In this document: piece after piece, positions 33,058 to 45,629 of the stretch | Layout of the letters: the number at the start of each line of letters is the position of its first letter | How positions within the stretch are numbered: the first letter of the stretch is position 1 | From: Amylostereum areolatum | Taxonomy: Eukaryota; Basidiomycota; Agaricomycetes; Russulales; Stereaceae | DNA: 64,000 nt | Direction of reading: 5' to 3' | Assembly (NCBI GenBank): GCA_012932865.1 | Contig: SAXG01000050.1 | Span: 124,001-188,000 of the forward strand | Notes under the pieces: generated by a model | Told to the model about the DNA's origin: nothing | What the model saw: only the letters and a program-made list of their open reading frames with translations | Databases searched by the model: none | Position numbers and translations under genes: made by a program

Positions 33058-35410
33058 ATGGAAGCCCGTTTCGCCACGACCGCGTCCTTCCAAGCACGAC
33101 AACGACGAACACGGCACGCCATGTCGTACGCATACGACGAGAAGGCGCAGAGTCCCATCTCCGACGAGGACGTGAAGCACCACGAGTCCGATCTCGAACT
33201 CGACATCGCGAATGCTCTCGCGACGGGGGAGGTCAACGAGCTCATGGTCGTGGCTGAAGGTGAGCACCTCCCCACGTCCCAATGCACAGCTCTGTCCGAC
33301 GACGACGCTAACAAAAATTTCACGATTGCAGGTGAGGAGCGCACGACCTTTTACGTATGGCTCCTCGTCTTCGCCTCCAGCATCTCCGGGCTCCTATTTG
33401 GTGCGCACGCCCCTCCTCTGAAAATTTCTACCCCCTTTGCTCACCGTGCGCGTGTCGCTATCATTCAGGATACGACACCGGCGTCATCTCTGGAGCGCTG
33501 GTCACCATCGGCAGCGACCTCGGCGTCGCCAGTCTGTCCGATTCCCAAAAGGTGCGTCTTATCCTCCACCACGCGTTCCGTGTTACGTCTTGCCGACCCG
33601 CCTCTCGCCTTCAGGAACTCATCACGTCCGCAACGACCCTCGGCGCGCTCCTAGGCGGACTCGGCGCGGGCATGTTGTCCGACCTCGTGGGGCGTCGATG
33701 GGTGATGGGCCTCGCCGACGTGATCTTCATGGCTGGCGCGATCGGCCAGGCCGTCTCGCACACCGTTTGGGCCATGGTGCGTCATTCTTATTCCACCCCC
33801 CCCTCCTCCCAATCCAATCCTCACTTCTCGCAATCTGTCCGCAGATCGGCACGCGCTTCCTCATCGGTTGGGGCGTCGGCATCGCGTCCTGCGTCGCGCC
33901 TCTCTACATCCAGGAGCTCTCCCCGACGCGTCTGCGTGGGCGCATGGTCGTCATCAACGTCGTGGCCATCACCCTCGGCCAAGTGATCGCGTACGGGATC
34001 GGGGCCGGGTTCGAGCAGTTACACGGCGGTTGGCGGTGGATGGTCGGGTTGGGCTCGGTCCCGGCCGGGATCCAGCTTATCCTCCTGTTTTTCTTGCCCG
34101 AGTCGCGTGCGTCCTCTCTCTCCCTTTCCTTCCTTTGTCGAGAGGGGGGCTGATGAAGGGTTTCGGACCGGTGCAGCGCGTATCATGCTGAAAGGCGGGG
34201 AGATCGACAAGGCGCGCGCGGTCATGGCGAAGATCTACGCGCGCGCGACGGAGGAGCAGCTGGATTTGAAGGTGCGTTCGCCTTCGGTCGGACCTTCTTC
34301 GGACGGCGGGGGCTCATGCTCGTCTGCAGCTCAAAGTGCTCCAGGCGGCGGTGAAGCAGAGCATCGAGATCACGCGGACGACGACGATCTGGCAACGTCT
34401 GCACTCCATCCTGTTCGTCCCCGTCAACCGACGCGCGCTCAGTACGTCCCTCCCTCCCCTCCCTCCCTCCCTCCCGCCCACCCACGCACGACTGACGCGA
34501 CGCGCGGTCCTGGCAGTCATCGGATGCGGCATGCAGGCCTTCCAGCAGCTGAGCGGGTTCAACACGCTGATGTACTACTCCGCCACGCTCTTCAAGCAGA
34601 TCGGCTTCAACCAGCCGACCGCGGTCGGACTGATCGTCTCCGGCACCAACTTCATCTTCACCCTCGTCGCGCTCAAATACATCGACATCGTCGGGCGGCG
34701 CACGATCATGCTTTGGTCCGCGCCCGGGATGATCTTCGGGCTCACGCTCGCGAGCATCTCCTTCCACTGTGCGTTCCCGAACCCTTCCTTTTTGTTCGCG
34801 GTGCTGATGCCGGGACGGGGGCGTAGACTTGACGAAGCAGACGGGCGGCGTGCTCGTGGACGGGACGGATTATCCGTCGTCGTGGTCCGCCGTCGTGCTC
34901 TTCTCCATGATCGCCTTCGTCGCGTCGTACGCGACCGGGATCGGGAACGTGCCGTGGCAGCAAGGCGAGCTCTTCGCACTCGACGGTGCGCATCCTGTCT
35001 CCCTGTCTCCCCCTCCCCTGTCCTGAAACTCACTTCGCCCGTTCGTCGCGCCCCCAGTGCGCGGGATCGGCACCTCGCTCTCGACCACCATGAACTGGGC
35101 CGCGAACCTGCTCATCGGCTCGACCTACCTCTCGCTGATGGCGAAGATCACGCCGGCGGGCGCGTTCGGGTTCTACGCGGGCTTGTGCTTGCTCGGGTGG
35201 CTGTTCGTGGTGTTTTGCTTCCCGGAGACGGCGGGGCTGTCGTTGGAGGAGGTGCAGATGGTGTTTCAGGGACGGGTTCGGGGTGCGGGAGAGCGGGAGG
35301 TTGAGGAGAGAGAGGAAGGCGAGGAGGGCGGTCGGAAAGAGGGAGGGGGGCGAGGCGTGATCATTTCATGTGGGCGTGTAGGGATTTCAGTATTGGGGTC
35401 TGGTGGGTGA
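33058..35410 (+). CDS. MFS sugar transporter, myo-inositol (ITR) type
   Basis: A twelve-helix plasma-membrane proton symporter of the sugar porter family. Diagnostic blocks are GYDTGVISGALVTIGSDLG, LSDLVGRRWVMGLADVIFM, GWGVGIASCVAPLYIQELS, PTRLRGRMVVINVVAITLG and QVIAYGIGAGFEQ. Also present are the PESPR motif, assembled across an intron near 34108, QAFQQLSGFNTLMYYSATLF and a late PWQQGELFALDVRGIGTSL. This pattern fits yeast ITR1-type inositol transporters better than hexose transporters. A downstream in-frame ATG at 33121 (MSYAYDEKAQSP) is an alternative start; the first ATG after the TATA box was chosen. The C-terminal tail is Glu/Gly-rich low complexity. Confidence 0.88.
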
Positions 35411-36694
35411 CGATCTATACCACGACTGCGACGTATAATGTGTGCTATTAGTTTTTACGCTTGTTGTGATGCTCTTTTCTTGTATACGTACCTACCATCG
35501 GTATACACGCGGCGTAGTACACGGATGAATGTAATGTACTCGTGTACTTACTTGGATTTGGGTGTACGCGTTTCTGAAAACCGCTCGAGCTGTCGCTTGA
35601 ACTCGAGACGCTTCTTCCTTCTGAACCACCACGTCCTTTTCTACCCAGCACCTCTTTGCGAGAAAGCATCCCCGCGAAGGCTTCTGGCGGCTGGCCCCTG
35701 CTCTTTGCCCGTCACACGGGACGTTTCCGATAAGGCAGGACGGGTTGCACGACGACAGAAGCGAGCGCACCCCGGCGCCTCTGGGGCTATGTTCCAGAGT
35801 CCAGACCTCCAAGCCTGTAGCTGCGACTTTCGAGGTTTTCCAATGGAGTACCTGAGGTCCGACTTTGGGGAGACCGGGGGGGTCAAACTCACAAGATATC
35901 CTCCAGCCAAAACGACCAGACGACCAGCCCCTACAGAAGCTCGAACGACCGTGTTCTGATGAGCGGTCCACGCAGACTGTATGCTATTGCGCGCTTTCTC
36001 ACCGGTCAGCAGGCTGACCTGCTCCTCATCGTAATCTCCTTATGGCTGCACAGGGTCTCGTAGTGATGACAAGAAGTCCGAGGTCCGCGTCGAGCCACCG
36101 CCGTCCGAGCATCTGCTCAATGAAGTGCGACTTCTTTTCGTTTCTTGTGACCCCTTGGTCTGATCGACGAGGTTCAGCAACCGGCTCTCCTTGCACCTTC
36201 TCGACCTCGACCTCGAGTCCAGAGTCCGCCGCCGTTCACCGCCTCCGCCCTCCGTGCGTCCCGACTCCCGTCCCTCCGCATCGCTGTCCCGAAATTCATA
36301 TCTCCCCATAGGTCTTCGTGATCGCGTCCCCGCCATTGGTCGCACCTCAGCGACATATCGGTTCGGAAAGACCTTCGCGCCGTACACGCGGCTGAAGCGT
36401 GGGCCGCTCGCCCTCGGGGCGGAGGGGGGCTGGCGCGAGACGACTACGGCTTATCTCGTTCAATCGCTTCAATCGCGGGCGATGTCGTCACATGCGCCTT
36501 TTGCAGTTCCGTAACCCAGCCCACGCCTTTTCAGCGTGGCCGGTCGAGCTCTTCCCAAGCCGCAGCCGCGCTCTGCCCCTCCCATCTTTCTGACGCTCAC
36601 CCTCCTCCTCCATATCCACCTCCCATCTCCCATCATCTGCCCACCTTGCGCCTCGTCTAACGCCGTCCCCAGACCGACGCACGACGTCCAGACG
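35411..36694. other. Intergenic stretch without recognised features
   Basis: About 1.3 kb. Open frames here lack family resemblance and splice structure. Confidence 0.45.
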
Positions 36695-38249
36695 ATGATC
36701 ACCTCCTCGATCCCCCCGATGCTCTCTTCTCCCCCGATCATGCCCTCCATGGTCATGGCCTCCCCCTCCCTCTCCGCCCGCTCCGGCTCTCCCTACTCCC
36801 GCAGCCCCCGCAACAGCATGAACTTCGAGGTCGAGCACGCGCCCCTCAGCCCCAAGCCCGCACGCCCGGGCCTCCGCAGAGGCATGTCCGAGTACGCCGC
36901 GCACGAGTCCGTCCTCCACTCCAGCATCGCCCGGATCGTCGCCGCCAAATCCCGTCCGTTCGCCGTCTCAGGCCGCATCCCCGTCGACCCCGCCCACCTC
37001 AACCTCTTCTTCCGAACCAAGGTGCGCCTTCCCCTCTCTTTCCTCTGATCCGACCCTACGCTAACCTCCCGCGCCCGCGCCCGCGCAGAGCGGGATCACG
37101 CACTCGCTCGACTTTCCCATCGATGTCGACTACGACACCCCGCCCGCGCTCGACGTCCTCATCGCCGCGTGCCAACCCCACCCCGCGCTCGAGCCGTCCG
37201 ACTACTCCGAAGCCGACTCGCTCTTCTACCCCTCCAACCTGCCGCTGACCACCACCCTCGAAATCGCAAACCACCCCATCCTCGAAGCGATCCGCAACAC
37301 CCTCTTCCCGTCCCTCCCCGCAGGCCACTACCTCACCACCCTCCGCGACAAACTCGAGATCGTCGGCGCCGGCGCCCGCATGCCGCCCCAGCCCCTCCCC
37401 GCCGACGGCCGCGTCGCCACCGTGCTCGTCACGCTTCCCGTCCGACATCGCGGCGGGGCCCTGCGCGTGCGCACCGCCGAGGGCGAGCAGGAGACCTACC
37501 ACGGCCGCGGCGGCAAGGCCGGCCACATGGACTGGGTCGCGTTCTTCTCCGACTGCGAGGTCGAGGTCGAGCCCGTGCAGAAGGGCTGCCGGATCACGAT
37601 CGCGTACGCCGTGCACCTGCGCTCGTTCGGCCCCGCCGGCGTCGCGCCCGACCCGCTCATCACGCCCAGCGACGAGTTTCTGGACAACATCGCGCCGGTG
37701 CTGAACATCATGCGCGGGCGCATGCTCGCGTTCCACCTCACGGGGGACTACGGCGTGAACCCGGGGGAGGTGCTCGCGGAGTCGCTCGTGCCCTACGTGC
37801 GTCCCTTTCTTCTTCCTCTCTCTCCGCCCCTCCTCTTCCTCCCTTGGACTGACGTCGCGCGCGCGCGCGCGCACACACAGCTCAAAGGCGGCGACTCGGT
37901 CCTCTACCACGCGTTCAAGCTCTACAAGCTCTCGCCCGAGCTCCGCTGGGCCGCGGGCGGGTACATCTGGCCCGTGGACCGCGTGGTGCAGGTCGGACCG
38001 TACATCACGCCCGAGAGCAGCCCGTACGCGTTCGCCTCGCGCGACGTCCTCGGCGCCGCGTCCGAGGAGGAGGAGTTCGCCAGCATCCGGTATCGCGTCG
38101 AGGAGAGCGGCGCCGTGCCCCTCGCGTCGGCCGAGATCGTCGTGCTCACCGATCGGAGCGCGGCCGCGCGCGAGCGCGTGCCGATGGTGACGGCGGGGGT
38201 GCTGGACAAGTTGGTGGTGAACATCCTGTTGGTCGTGTACGTGCCCTGA
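36695..38249 (+). CDS. 2OG-Fe(II) dioxygenase-like protein, probable pseudoenzyme
   Basis: Three exons (36695-37021, 37089 to about 37797, and about 37881 to the stop). A Ser/Pro-rich N-terminus precedes a domain resembling the Agaricomycete prolyl-hydroxylase-like dioxygenases. It has KLEIVGAGARMPPQPLPAD, VATVLVTLPVRHRGGALRV and WVAFFSDCEVEVEPVQKG, then RITIAYAVHL. In the family as I know it, the first segment holds an HxD metal motif and the AFFSD segment reads DxEHEV. Here the HxD is absent and the His is Val (near 37563). An HMD triplet just before WVAFF is not in the expected place. The second intron contains a GC/CA dinucleotide run. Function is unknown; a non-catalytic role is inferred. 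Confidence 0.6.
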
Positions 38250-38754
38250 GGGGGGCGTCGGGGGGCGGCTGCGGCCGCTTTCTCCTCGCTCCTCGCCTCG
38301 CATCCCCTTCGTAGGTCGTTTTCGCCTTTTTGTAGTCATCTGCTAGCTATGCACGTCGCTCTGGGTTCGGTCCGGTTTCGCGCTGTCGCGCTCTGTTTCC
38401 TTCTTTCTTCTCCTTTGTCGTTTTTGCACGGGTTTCGTATGTACGTACATGACGGTTTGTGTGCACTACTGTATTTTTACCACGTCGTAGTATCGGATTG
38501 GCCATCCACGCGGGATATGGCGGTGGAGATGGGGTTCAATAAGGTGGGCAGCTGACCCAGATCGAAGGCACCCAGCCCAAGTTCATGTAACCCGGTTCTC
38601 TTTGTAGTACTTACAGCCCCATTGAACATCCATTCCACCCTAAATACTTACATAGCATTATTACACATAAGTTACCGCATCGCGAAATATAACATGATGA
38701 TGCGGGGAGCATCCCACGGTATGAGGTGCCACTGCTACAGCCTGAGACCGTCGA

Positions 38755-39903
38755 TCAACTGCTCTGCAACTTGCGACATCGATCTGGCCAGCTTCCGCCG
38801 AAGTGGCGCTGGTGCAGCTCTGTCCAGAGGTGTGAGCGTGGCGTCGGGATCCCCACGAGCGACCGTGCTCACCTTTCAAGTCGATGCCCCAGCTCTCGGG
38901 GTCCCACCGTCGGAGGTAGGTTTCGATCGCCTCGTACGCGCGCGCCAGCGCGCGGACGGGGTCGCCGGACGCTTTCGCGGCGAGTTTTCGGACGTCGAGG
39001 ATCCAGTCGACCGGGTACGTCTCTCCGTCGAAATGCACGAATCCTGAAGGGAGAAAAAAACCCAACAACAAAAAAACAGGACGGCGGGTTGGCAAGTCAG
39101 GAAGCGGAAACGCGGGTCTCGAGAGGGGCATTGGAAAAACGCCACGCACGAGGCCGCCAGACGTCCATATCGACGCAGAGGTGGTACAGCTCCGAGCAGT
39201 CGAACGCCGCGAAGGTGGGGTGGATGGCGCCCCGGACGACGGGGAGCTTTCGGGCGCACGTCTCCTGGGTGAGGTGGGTGAACCCGACGAGCTTGGGCCG
39301 CCCGTCGTGGTTCAGCACGTGGTCTGCGTTGAGGTTTCCGTGGACGAAGCCGAGGTCGTGGAGGGCCTCGACGGCCCCGACGAGCTGCATGCTGCATGTC
39401 GAATGCTGCGGTCAACGCGACGGCGCTGGAAGGTAGAGACGCTGACCGGATACGCACTCGAAGTCCGTGTCGCGGAGGGGACGATCCTGGTCGCTCAGAG
39501 CCGTCATCGACAGTCCGCAGTAGTCCATGAGGATGCAGGCCGGTGGCCGCCAGTGCTGCTCCGTTCCCCGCACGGATTCGTTGGCGTAAAAGCCGTGGCA
39601 GCGGGGGATCCAGGTCCCCTGGAGCGATGCCAGCTTCTGCGCGTAGGTGTGGTGTTCGAGCGCGAGGAACTCGACGTCGGAGTCGTTCCTGGCGATCTTC
39701 AGGACGACGTTGGGGGGGTCCGAGCGTGCGGGGCGGCGGCCTGTGCGCGACATGGTTCCGGAGACGACGAGGTAGTAGTCTGAGTAGGTGAGGGGCGGCG
39801 ACACGTTGTCGATGATGGCGTCGTCTCCGGGATCGGTAGGGTTGGGATGTTCAGAGACGAAGCGGTACTCGATGCCGTCGATGGAGAAGAGGAGTCTGGC
39901 CAT
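38755..39903 (-). CDS. Protein-kinase-like protein with degenerate catalytic motifs
   Basis: Starts MARLLFSIDGIEYRF at 39903. Four exons are supported: donor GTGCGT after TDFE, exon starting MQLVGAVEALHDLG, exon starting near FVHFDGETYPVDW, and a last exon ending KLQSS at 38755. The fold matches the fungal kinase-like/APH family: PPNVVLKIARN as the beta-3 Lys segment, ACILMDYCG as the hinge and FVHGNLNADHVL as the catalytic loop. That loop has Asn where the catalytic Asp is expected and His where the metal-binding Asn is expected. The DFG-equivalent reads LVGF, without the Asp. It is probably a pseudokinase; role unknown. No signal peptide. Confidence 0.65.
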
Positions 39904-40360
39904 GTCGTGTGTGCAAGGCTTGGAGGGAGAGGCGATAAAGGACGATGGGCGCGGGGATGCCAGCAGGAAACAGGAGGATGGAGGTGGTGGGCAGAGTTCA
40001 ACGTTCACACGTTCACACCCCGAACTTTCAACGTCGAATGGTATTCAAATTTTCCGATCGGCTCACGGTCGAGTCTGCACCGGTCACGGTCCTTATTCGG
40101 CGTACAATAAAGCTTGCCGCAGTATGCACGCGCGGGCCGCTGGCGGGGTTGAGGCATAGAAGACAGAAGTTACACGCACGAATCATGATAGCTCGGCCTG
40201 CGCGACAGCAGGGGACGACGACGTCGAAATGCCAGACCTCCGCAGAATCGAGGAGGAGCCTGAGCCTGGGCATCAGCGAAAAAGTGTTCCTCAGTTTTTT
40301 CCGCGTGTCGTTTACAAGGCTTGGTCGATTATGTAATCCATTGTAAGGGTATCCACCGAC

Positions 40361-41073
40361 AGGCCCCCCCCTAATGCCCATAACGGTCGTATCGGGATGC
40401 TGACGGGACTGGTCGAAATCTTAGCCTTATCTTTGATTTTCGTGCGGACGGAAGGGCCAAAATTTGGGCCAATGTTCGATCCAAAGTCCGTACGGATGGG
40501 GTCCATCTGACACGAGGTCCGATCCGCATGCGGACGGACACTTGGGACGGGACGACATGGACTTGGTGAAGACCTCCAGTATCTCGACCGCCCGCGATGA
40601 CGGTAAGCGCCAACGAGCTCTCTGCGACAGGAAGGGGTGCTATTTTCTTGGTGGCGTCGCGATGTGCGAGCATACGCACGGGTTGACGTCGTTGAGGGTT
40701 GTAGTTCGCGATCGAAAGTCTCCCTCCGGGCTCGAAACGCTACCGCAATACATTGGGTACAGGGTGTCATGTACAAGTTATAAACTAGGGATTACGGTGA
40801 TCTATGCATCCAACATGTGAAGCTCTACGTAGCTCTGATTTTAAAGCGGCGCTGGCGTAGTAATCCAAATCATGCGGGCAGAAGGAGGTGGTATCCGCCA
40901 ATGCTGACGGACAAAGGTCCATTCTATCTTGTATCCTGAATGCGGACGGGATCGGCCAAAAAACGGAGGTCATATCCATATCGCTGACGGAAACGAGCAA
41001 AATGTGTGCTGACGGAAGTGCCAAAAGTTCAGCATTTTCGGATACAACCGTTATGGGCATTAGGGGGGGGCCT
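40361..41073. mobile_element. 713-bp non-autonomous TIR element (MITE)
   Basis: The two ends are inverted repeats beginning AGGCCCCCCCCTAATGCC: 26 bases match perfectly and similarity continues to about base 33 with one mismatch. The element is flanked on both sides by the direct repeat CCACCGAC (40353-40360 and 41074-41081), an 8-bp target site duplication. The interior has several copies of TGCTGACGG-like and GCGGACGG-like words near the ends, i.e. subterminal repeats, and no transposase. The 8-bp duplication fits hAT-like or a few other superfamilies; the family is not assigned. Confidence 0.85.
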
Positions 41074-41629
41074 CCACCGACGCATACCAGCCTTCCACTA
41101 TCTTGGATTCGCCTCGCCAAGGCTTTCTCCAGATCCAAAACAGGTCCGTCCTGCTGAAGGTTTTCATATAACTCCGAGAGGCTTGTGAGCATTTTGGCAG
41201 GGATTGCAAGTTCACGAAAGGACGACGACACCGACACTTTGATCGCTCGGACGGCGGACCGAGGAATTCCGAGCGTTCAAGAGCTTAAAACAAGCTCAAG
41301 CTCACTCTCTGAGCCTCTCTCCGAGCTCTACCGTCGAAACGCGATCCCGCATGGCTGCGCTTCAGGACCCCGGACTACCCCTGCAGCGTGGTGCTTAAAA
41401 GTCGCCCTCTCCCTCAGCCAGCCTCTCCAACAACCGAAGACGCGACTTCGAGAAGTTCAAGGTGCGTGTACTTTTCTTTCGAGTTTGACCGCGAACTGAC
41501 ATCCATGGCATCTCAGAGGCCCTATTATCAGACATTGGGTGAGCGCACGGTACGTCCCCTTTGCTCCTTGATACCCTTACATCGTAGCTGACATTCTCCG
41601 TCTACAGTACTTCGGAGTGTAGCCTTGAT

Positions 41630-44600
41630 TATAATACACTTGTACTGTACGCGGCCGACGTTAGGCAACGTCCCCTGTCCCCAAGGCCCGGTTGCAGTTG
41701 CCTATTTTGCGGGTTGTCCCCTGTCCCCGGGGTCGAGTTGCTTCCCCTTTACCCATACTCAAACTTTACGAAAAATGTGGAAAAAAGCATTGCAGCCACT
41801 GGCATTACAAGCTACAAGATCAACAACGGAGTATTTTACGCTTGTTTACGAGCTAAGCTTGATCCAAACCCTTCCGGAATTTTAAGACGAATCATCAGTC
41901 TTTTCGACTCCCCCTGTCCTTCGATCGGCACCGGTGCTGCCGCTGACACCTTCGCCTTACGTCCCTTTTTCTTTACCTGAGCTGCCGGCACATCGTCGCC
42001 CTCCTCCGGAAGCTTGCGCTTTCCCTGCGGGTTTGTTGCTAGTGCTTGGGCCGCAGATTCGGTCGCAGCGTAGTTGGTTCCACCGAGAACAGCGATATCC
42101 AGACGCGGGGATGGGGGTGGGCGAGGGATAGATGGCGATGGTAGCGCAGGTGCAGGGTCAGGCATGGTGCTAGGAGCCGCAAAGGATGAGGTTTCCTGTG
42201 AAAACCTACAAGTTACGAAGTGGAATATGAATTAGAATAGAGGTGGACATACGGTTCCACAAGAAGTTACTATCTCAAGTTCCGAATCTGTTGTGAGTCC
42301 AACCGTCTCGATCTGGACTTCCTCGAAGTCGTCGGCCTCGGATGCCAGTGGTACCATGAAGATCTCTCCTTCGTCGCCCACAGCCAGCTGGCGGGCGGGC
42401 TCGCTATTTACCGTCTGGTCGGCTTGAGGAAGAACTTGGGTGTGAAGCTCATCGGGGGTGATTGCTACATCATCGTCAAACCGACTATTGAAATCGGCAC
42501 CATTGGGGATGTCCGCATCGGTTGGACCGGCTAGAACGCCGTAACGGGACAAATCAGCAGCAAACTCGGGGTTGGAGGCGACGTAAGTGTGAAGAGCATC
42601 GACGGCAGCGGGGCTGGTGAGAGACTCATGGGATAAGTTCCATTGCTTCTGGTCTCCTGTGATGCAGTGAGCCCACGCGGATCGAACGACCTCCGGCCGC
42701 ATGTCGAAGTATGTGTACGCATCCAGCAGCCACGGTACACTGGCATTTCGCAACACTGGCATTCCAGTCGGGAGCTTGATATCCTCCGGCGGCACGCCCT
42801 CCTTTAGCCTGCGCATGGCCCAGGTAATTAGGAAATCTGTTGCACTACGTTTGATCATGTGTTTCATAAGACGTTGGAGCGTGACATCGGCGGGCTGGAA
42901 TATGCCCGTACCTGCCCAAAAGTTAGCAACAGAAGCGCAAACGGCAGCGCGAAAGACACTCACAGCCTCCGGGGACAAAAACTGGGATAATGTTAGGATG
43001 GGTTTTCTTGAGCCAGGGCAGAAAATCTTCGGGCTTGCTGTTGCCAGTGTGTATCGGCCACATATCGAGCAGGAGAACAGACTTGCTTGTCGCGGGTAGG
43101 TTGAACTCCCTTATTTTTCGTTCCAGATGTGGCATCAAGATCTTTGCCACCCACTTTGATAGTGCGACGAGCGAGTAACGAGTAAGCGGCTGGGCTGGTC
43201 AATCCATATGATGACACTCACATCCTTCGTTGTTTGCAATGAGCTCCAGTGCCGAGTGTCACCGTGACCATATATAAATCCAAGTTTGTCCGCTTCAATG
43301 CGTCGAGCAGCATTTTGAGCAGGAAGACTACTGTCGGTTGTGCCTCCCCATACCGACTGAAATGGCAATATATCTCCATTCATCGAGGATGCAAGGACAA
43401 CGGTAAACTGTACACAATGTCAGAGCTAGATCCAAGATGGTATCGTAGTACATACTTGGCGTTTCTCTTCATGCGCGTTCACTGCAACGTCTTTTGAACC
43501 CTTTTCTTCGTAAGTACGCTTGTCCGTTGGGATCAGCCTCACTCCAGACTGATCAGGATTCACGACAAGAGCGGGATGGACGTGGTACAGATTGATGATG
43601 TAGCACGCTCAGTACCATTGCTTGAGGCATAACTCGTCCGCATTCTTGGGCACCTTTTGAGATGCATGAGTGCCGGCGCGTCGCGACCAGTTGAGGAAAA
43701 CCTTGACGAAGCGTTGAACCCAGGTAAGCGAGAGTTTAAACCCTGAGCCTGGTTCAAGAAGGTGAGGTTGCTGGTGTCGAATGTGTGCAGCGATAACTGC
43801 GCGTGCGATGGGTGCGTTGACGGGCAATCCGGTTGAACGGATGGAACGAAGCTGGGCCGTAACGGCTTCGATAATGGATGGATAAGGTGTCTACATGTAA
43901 ACATATATCAGTTAGACGAAGTGCACAAAGGAAAGGGTTGCCAGTTTTCATACAAGAATTTTTGAGCGGCTCACGGGTGCAATACGCCCATGGACTTCGA
44001 CACGGGCAAGGGCAGCGGCGGACCAGCCCTTCTTTCCATTCTTATCGGTGGCAATCCATTTGTGGACGGTTCCTTTGTGAAGGTGGGTGAATCTGGTTTT
44101 ATCCAGCCCCTTCGCACGACCGAGGATATCGGTCGCGCTCCATGATCCAGCGAGTCTCTGTGCCTCGACAATCTTGTCCCATAACAAAGCGTGCTGCCAG
44201 TTTGTACGCCTTTCAATCCCATCAGGGGCAGCGTCACGAATCTTGGCTTTGGTTTCCCTTTGTCTCTCCGTGCGTTTGCCTTTCGCCGTGTGTTTCGCTA
44301 CGTAGATCTTAGAAGCGCAAGCCTGTCCGAGTCATTAAATGAGTCGAGACAAACTGAAAGTATGTAACAAGACGTACCCATTCAGTCTCCGAGAAGTTAT
44401 CTTCTGATTCGGATATATGCTGGCTCTCCTCGGCCTCACCGTCGATCAATATTGGGCCCACACTGTCACCTAGACCAGACCCGCTCGGAAGCCCATGACA
44501 CTCCGCCGCGCTGACATGGCCAATGTTGTACTTTCCCTTCTTGACTGCGACCAAGAAACGCTGCCGTGCCTTCTTCTCTCTCTCGCGTGCCCTTTTGAAT

Positions 44601-45618
44601 TCATCCTCCACCATTTTCTTCTCTTCCTCTTCCTCTCGCCGCCTCTTAGACTGGCGACGAGTTCTCTCCCACTCACACTTTTCCTGCAGCGTGTATTCCT
44701 CCCGCGATAGCTTGGGGAAGGCAAGTGTACTTTGTTCCATATCATATGTCTTTGGAGGCGGTCGACTTGGCGGACTGGTCAATATATAGTAAAATCGACC
44801 GAACGAGAAAGTTAAACTCAAAACGCACCCTCCACTATTCTCAAGCCGATTCAGGTTTCTAGCCACTGAGGACGGCTGAACATGGATAGACTCGGAGTCT
44901 GATACCCTACACATAATATTAGAGCATATCATGGAGCATAGGAAAGGCAGATGCACGAAGAATGGGCCTCGCGTGGGGCACCCGCATCATACACAGCATC
45001 TAACAACACATCCAGCCATATCTCGATAAGCCCAACATCTCTTGCCCTCGGAAGCACGTAGGCAATCATGTCAAATGTTGCTGTGAGATTGCTGCCCTTC
45101 TTTGTGACCTTTAGACCATCGGCTCTGTGTCCCCAGAATATCTCGAGACAGTGGTTCATGGCAGCACAATAACCCTCTTCAAGGATATACTCGTCATCCA
45201 GTGACAAAGAGCACGGCGGTGAGAGGGGAATAGAGTCCGGGAGATGACTTATCGCACTTCCAAAGCGCAGGAGTTTACCTGCAACACGCTGTTGGGTCGT
45301 TGCTGGTTCGGTCGCCGACATCGCGAGACGGAGATGGGGGGGATCGTGCTCTGAGGCTCGGTTGCCCAGGATATACGAGAGCGAGAAAAAAAACTGTATT
45401 CGCATGGAGATCCGCGTGCAGTAGAGCGAACTAAGACGTGAGGATGATGGGTTGGGACAGCTCCTGACAGCTCGCGCACGGATGTCGCGGTTGCGTTGCC
45501 TATGTTGGATGTCCCCCATCCCCGAGCCCCGGTTGCCCCCCTCCCCCCGTTCTCACGGTCATGTGATGCCGGTTGCGAGTTGCCAAACTACAGCCGCCTA
45601 CAGTACTGTCCTTATAGT
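41630..45618 (-). mobile_element. ~4-kb TIR DNA transposon with DDE_1 (pogo/Fot-like) transposase
   Basis: The ends carry imperfect inverted repeats: 41644-41669 against 45579-45606, about 23 of 28 bases matching. Both start GTACTGTA and end GGCAAC when read inward. Next to them are related pyrimidine-rich CCCCTGTCCCC and CCCCCATCCCC tracts. Between them is one large intron-containing transposase gene on the minus strand. The outer edges and a TA target duplication, expected for pogo-type elements, could not be fixed exactly. Confidence 0.75.
41836..45321 (-). pseudogene. DDE_1 transposase gene with a premature stop
   Basis: Exons can be joined from MSATEPATTQQ (45321) through RVSDSESIHVQ, MEQSTLAFPKLSREE and a charged Arg/Glu coiled-coil region. 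They continue through a helix-turn-helix domain (GSWSATDILGRAKGLDK) and a DDE catalytic core to the C-terminus GFGSSLARKQA at 41836. The three catalytic Asp are seen in VVNPDQSG, VLLLDMWPIH and GIFQPADVTLQR. An in-frame TGA at 43609-43611, just after KQWY and before the first catalytic block, breaks the frame. No intron accounts for it. Otherwise the copy is nearly complete, so it decayed recently. Confidence 0.75.
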
Positions 45619-45629
45619 TATGTCCTTAA

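Noticed and set aside
37855..37885. GC/CA dinucleotide run as a functional element
   Set aside because: It lies within an intron and is simple sequence; nothing indicates a role.
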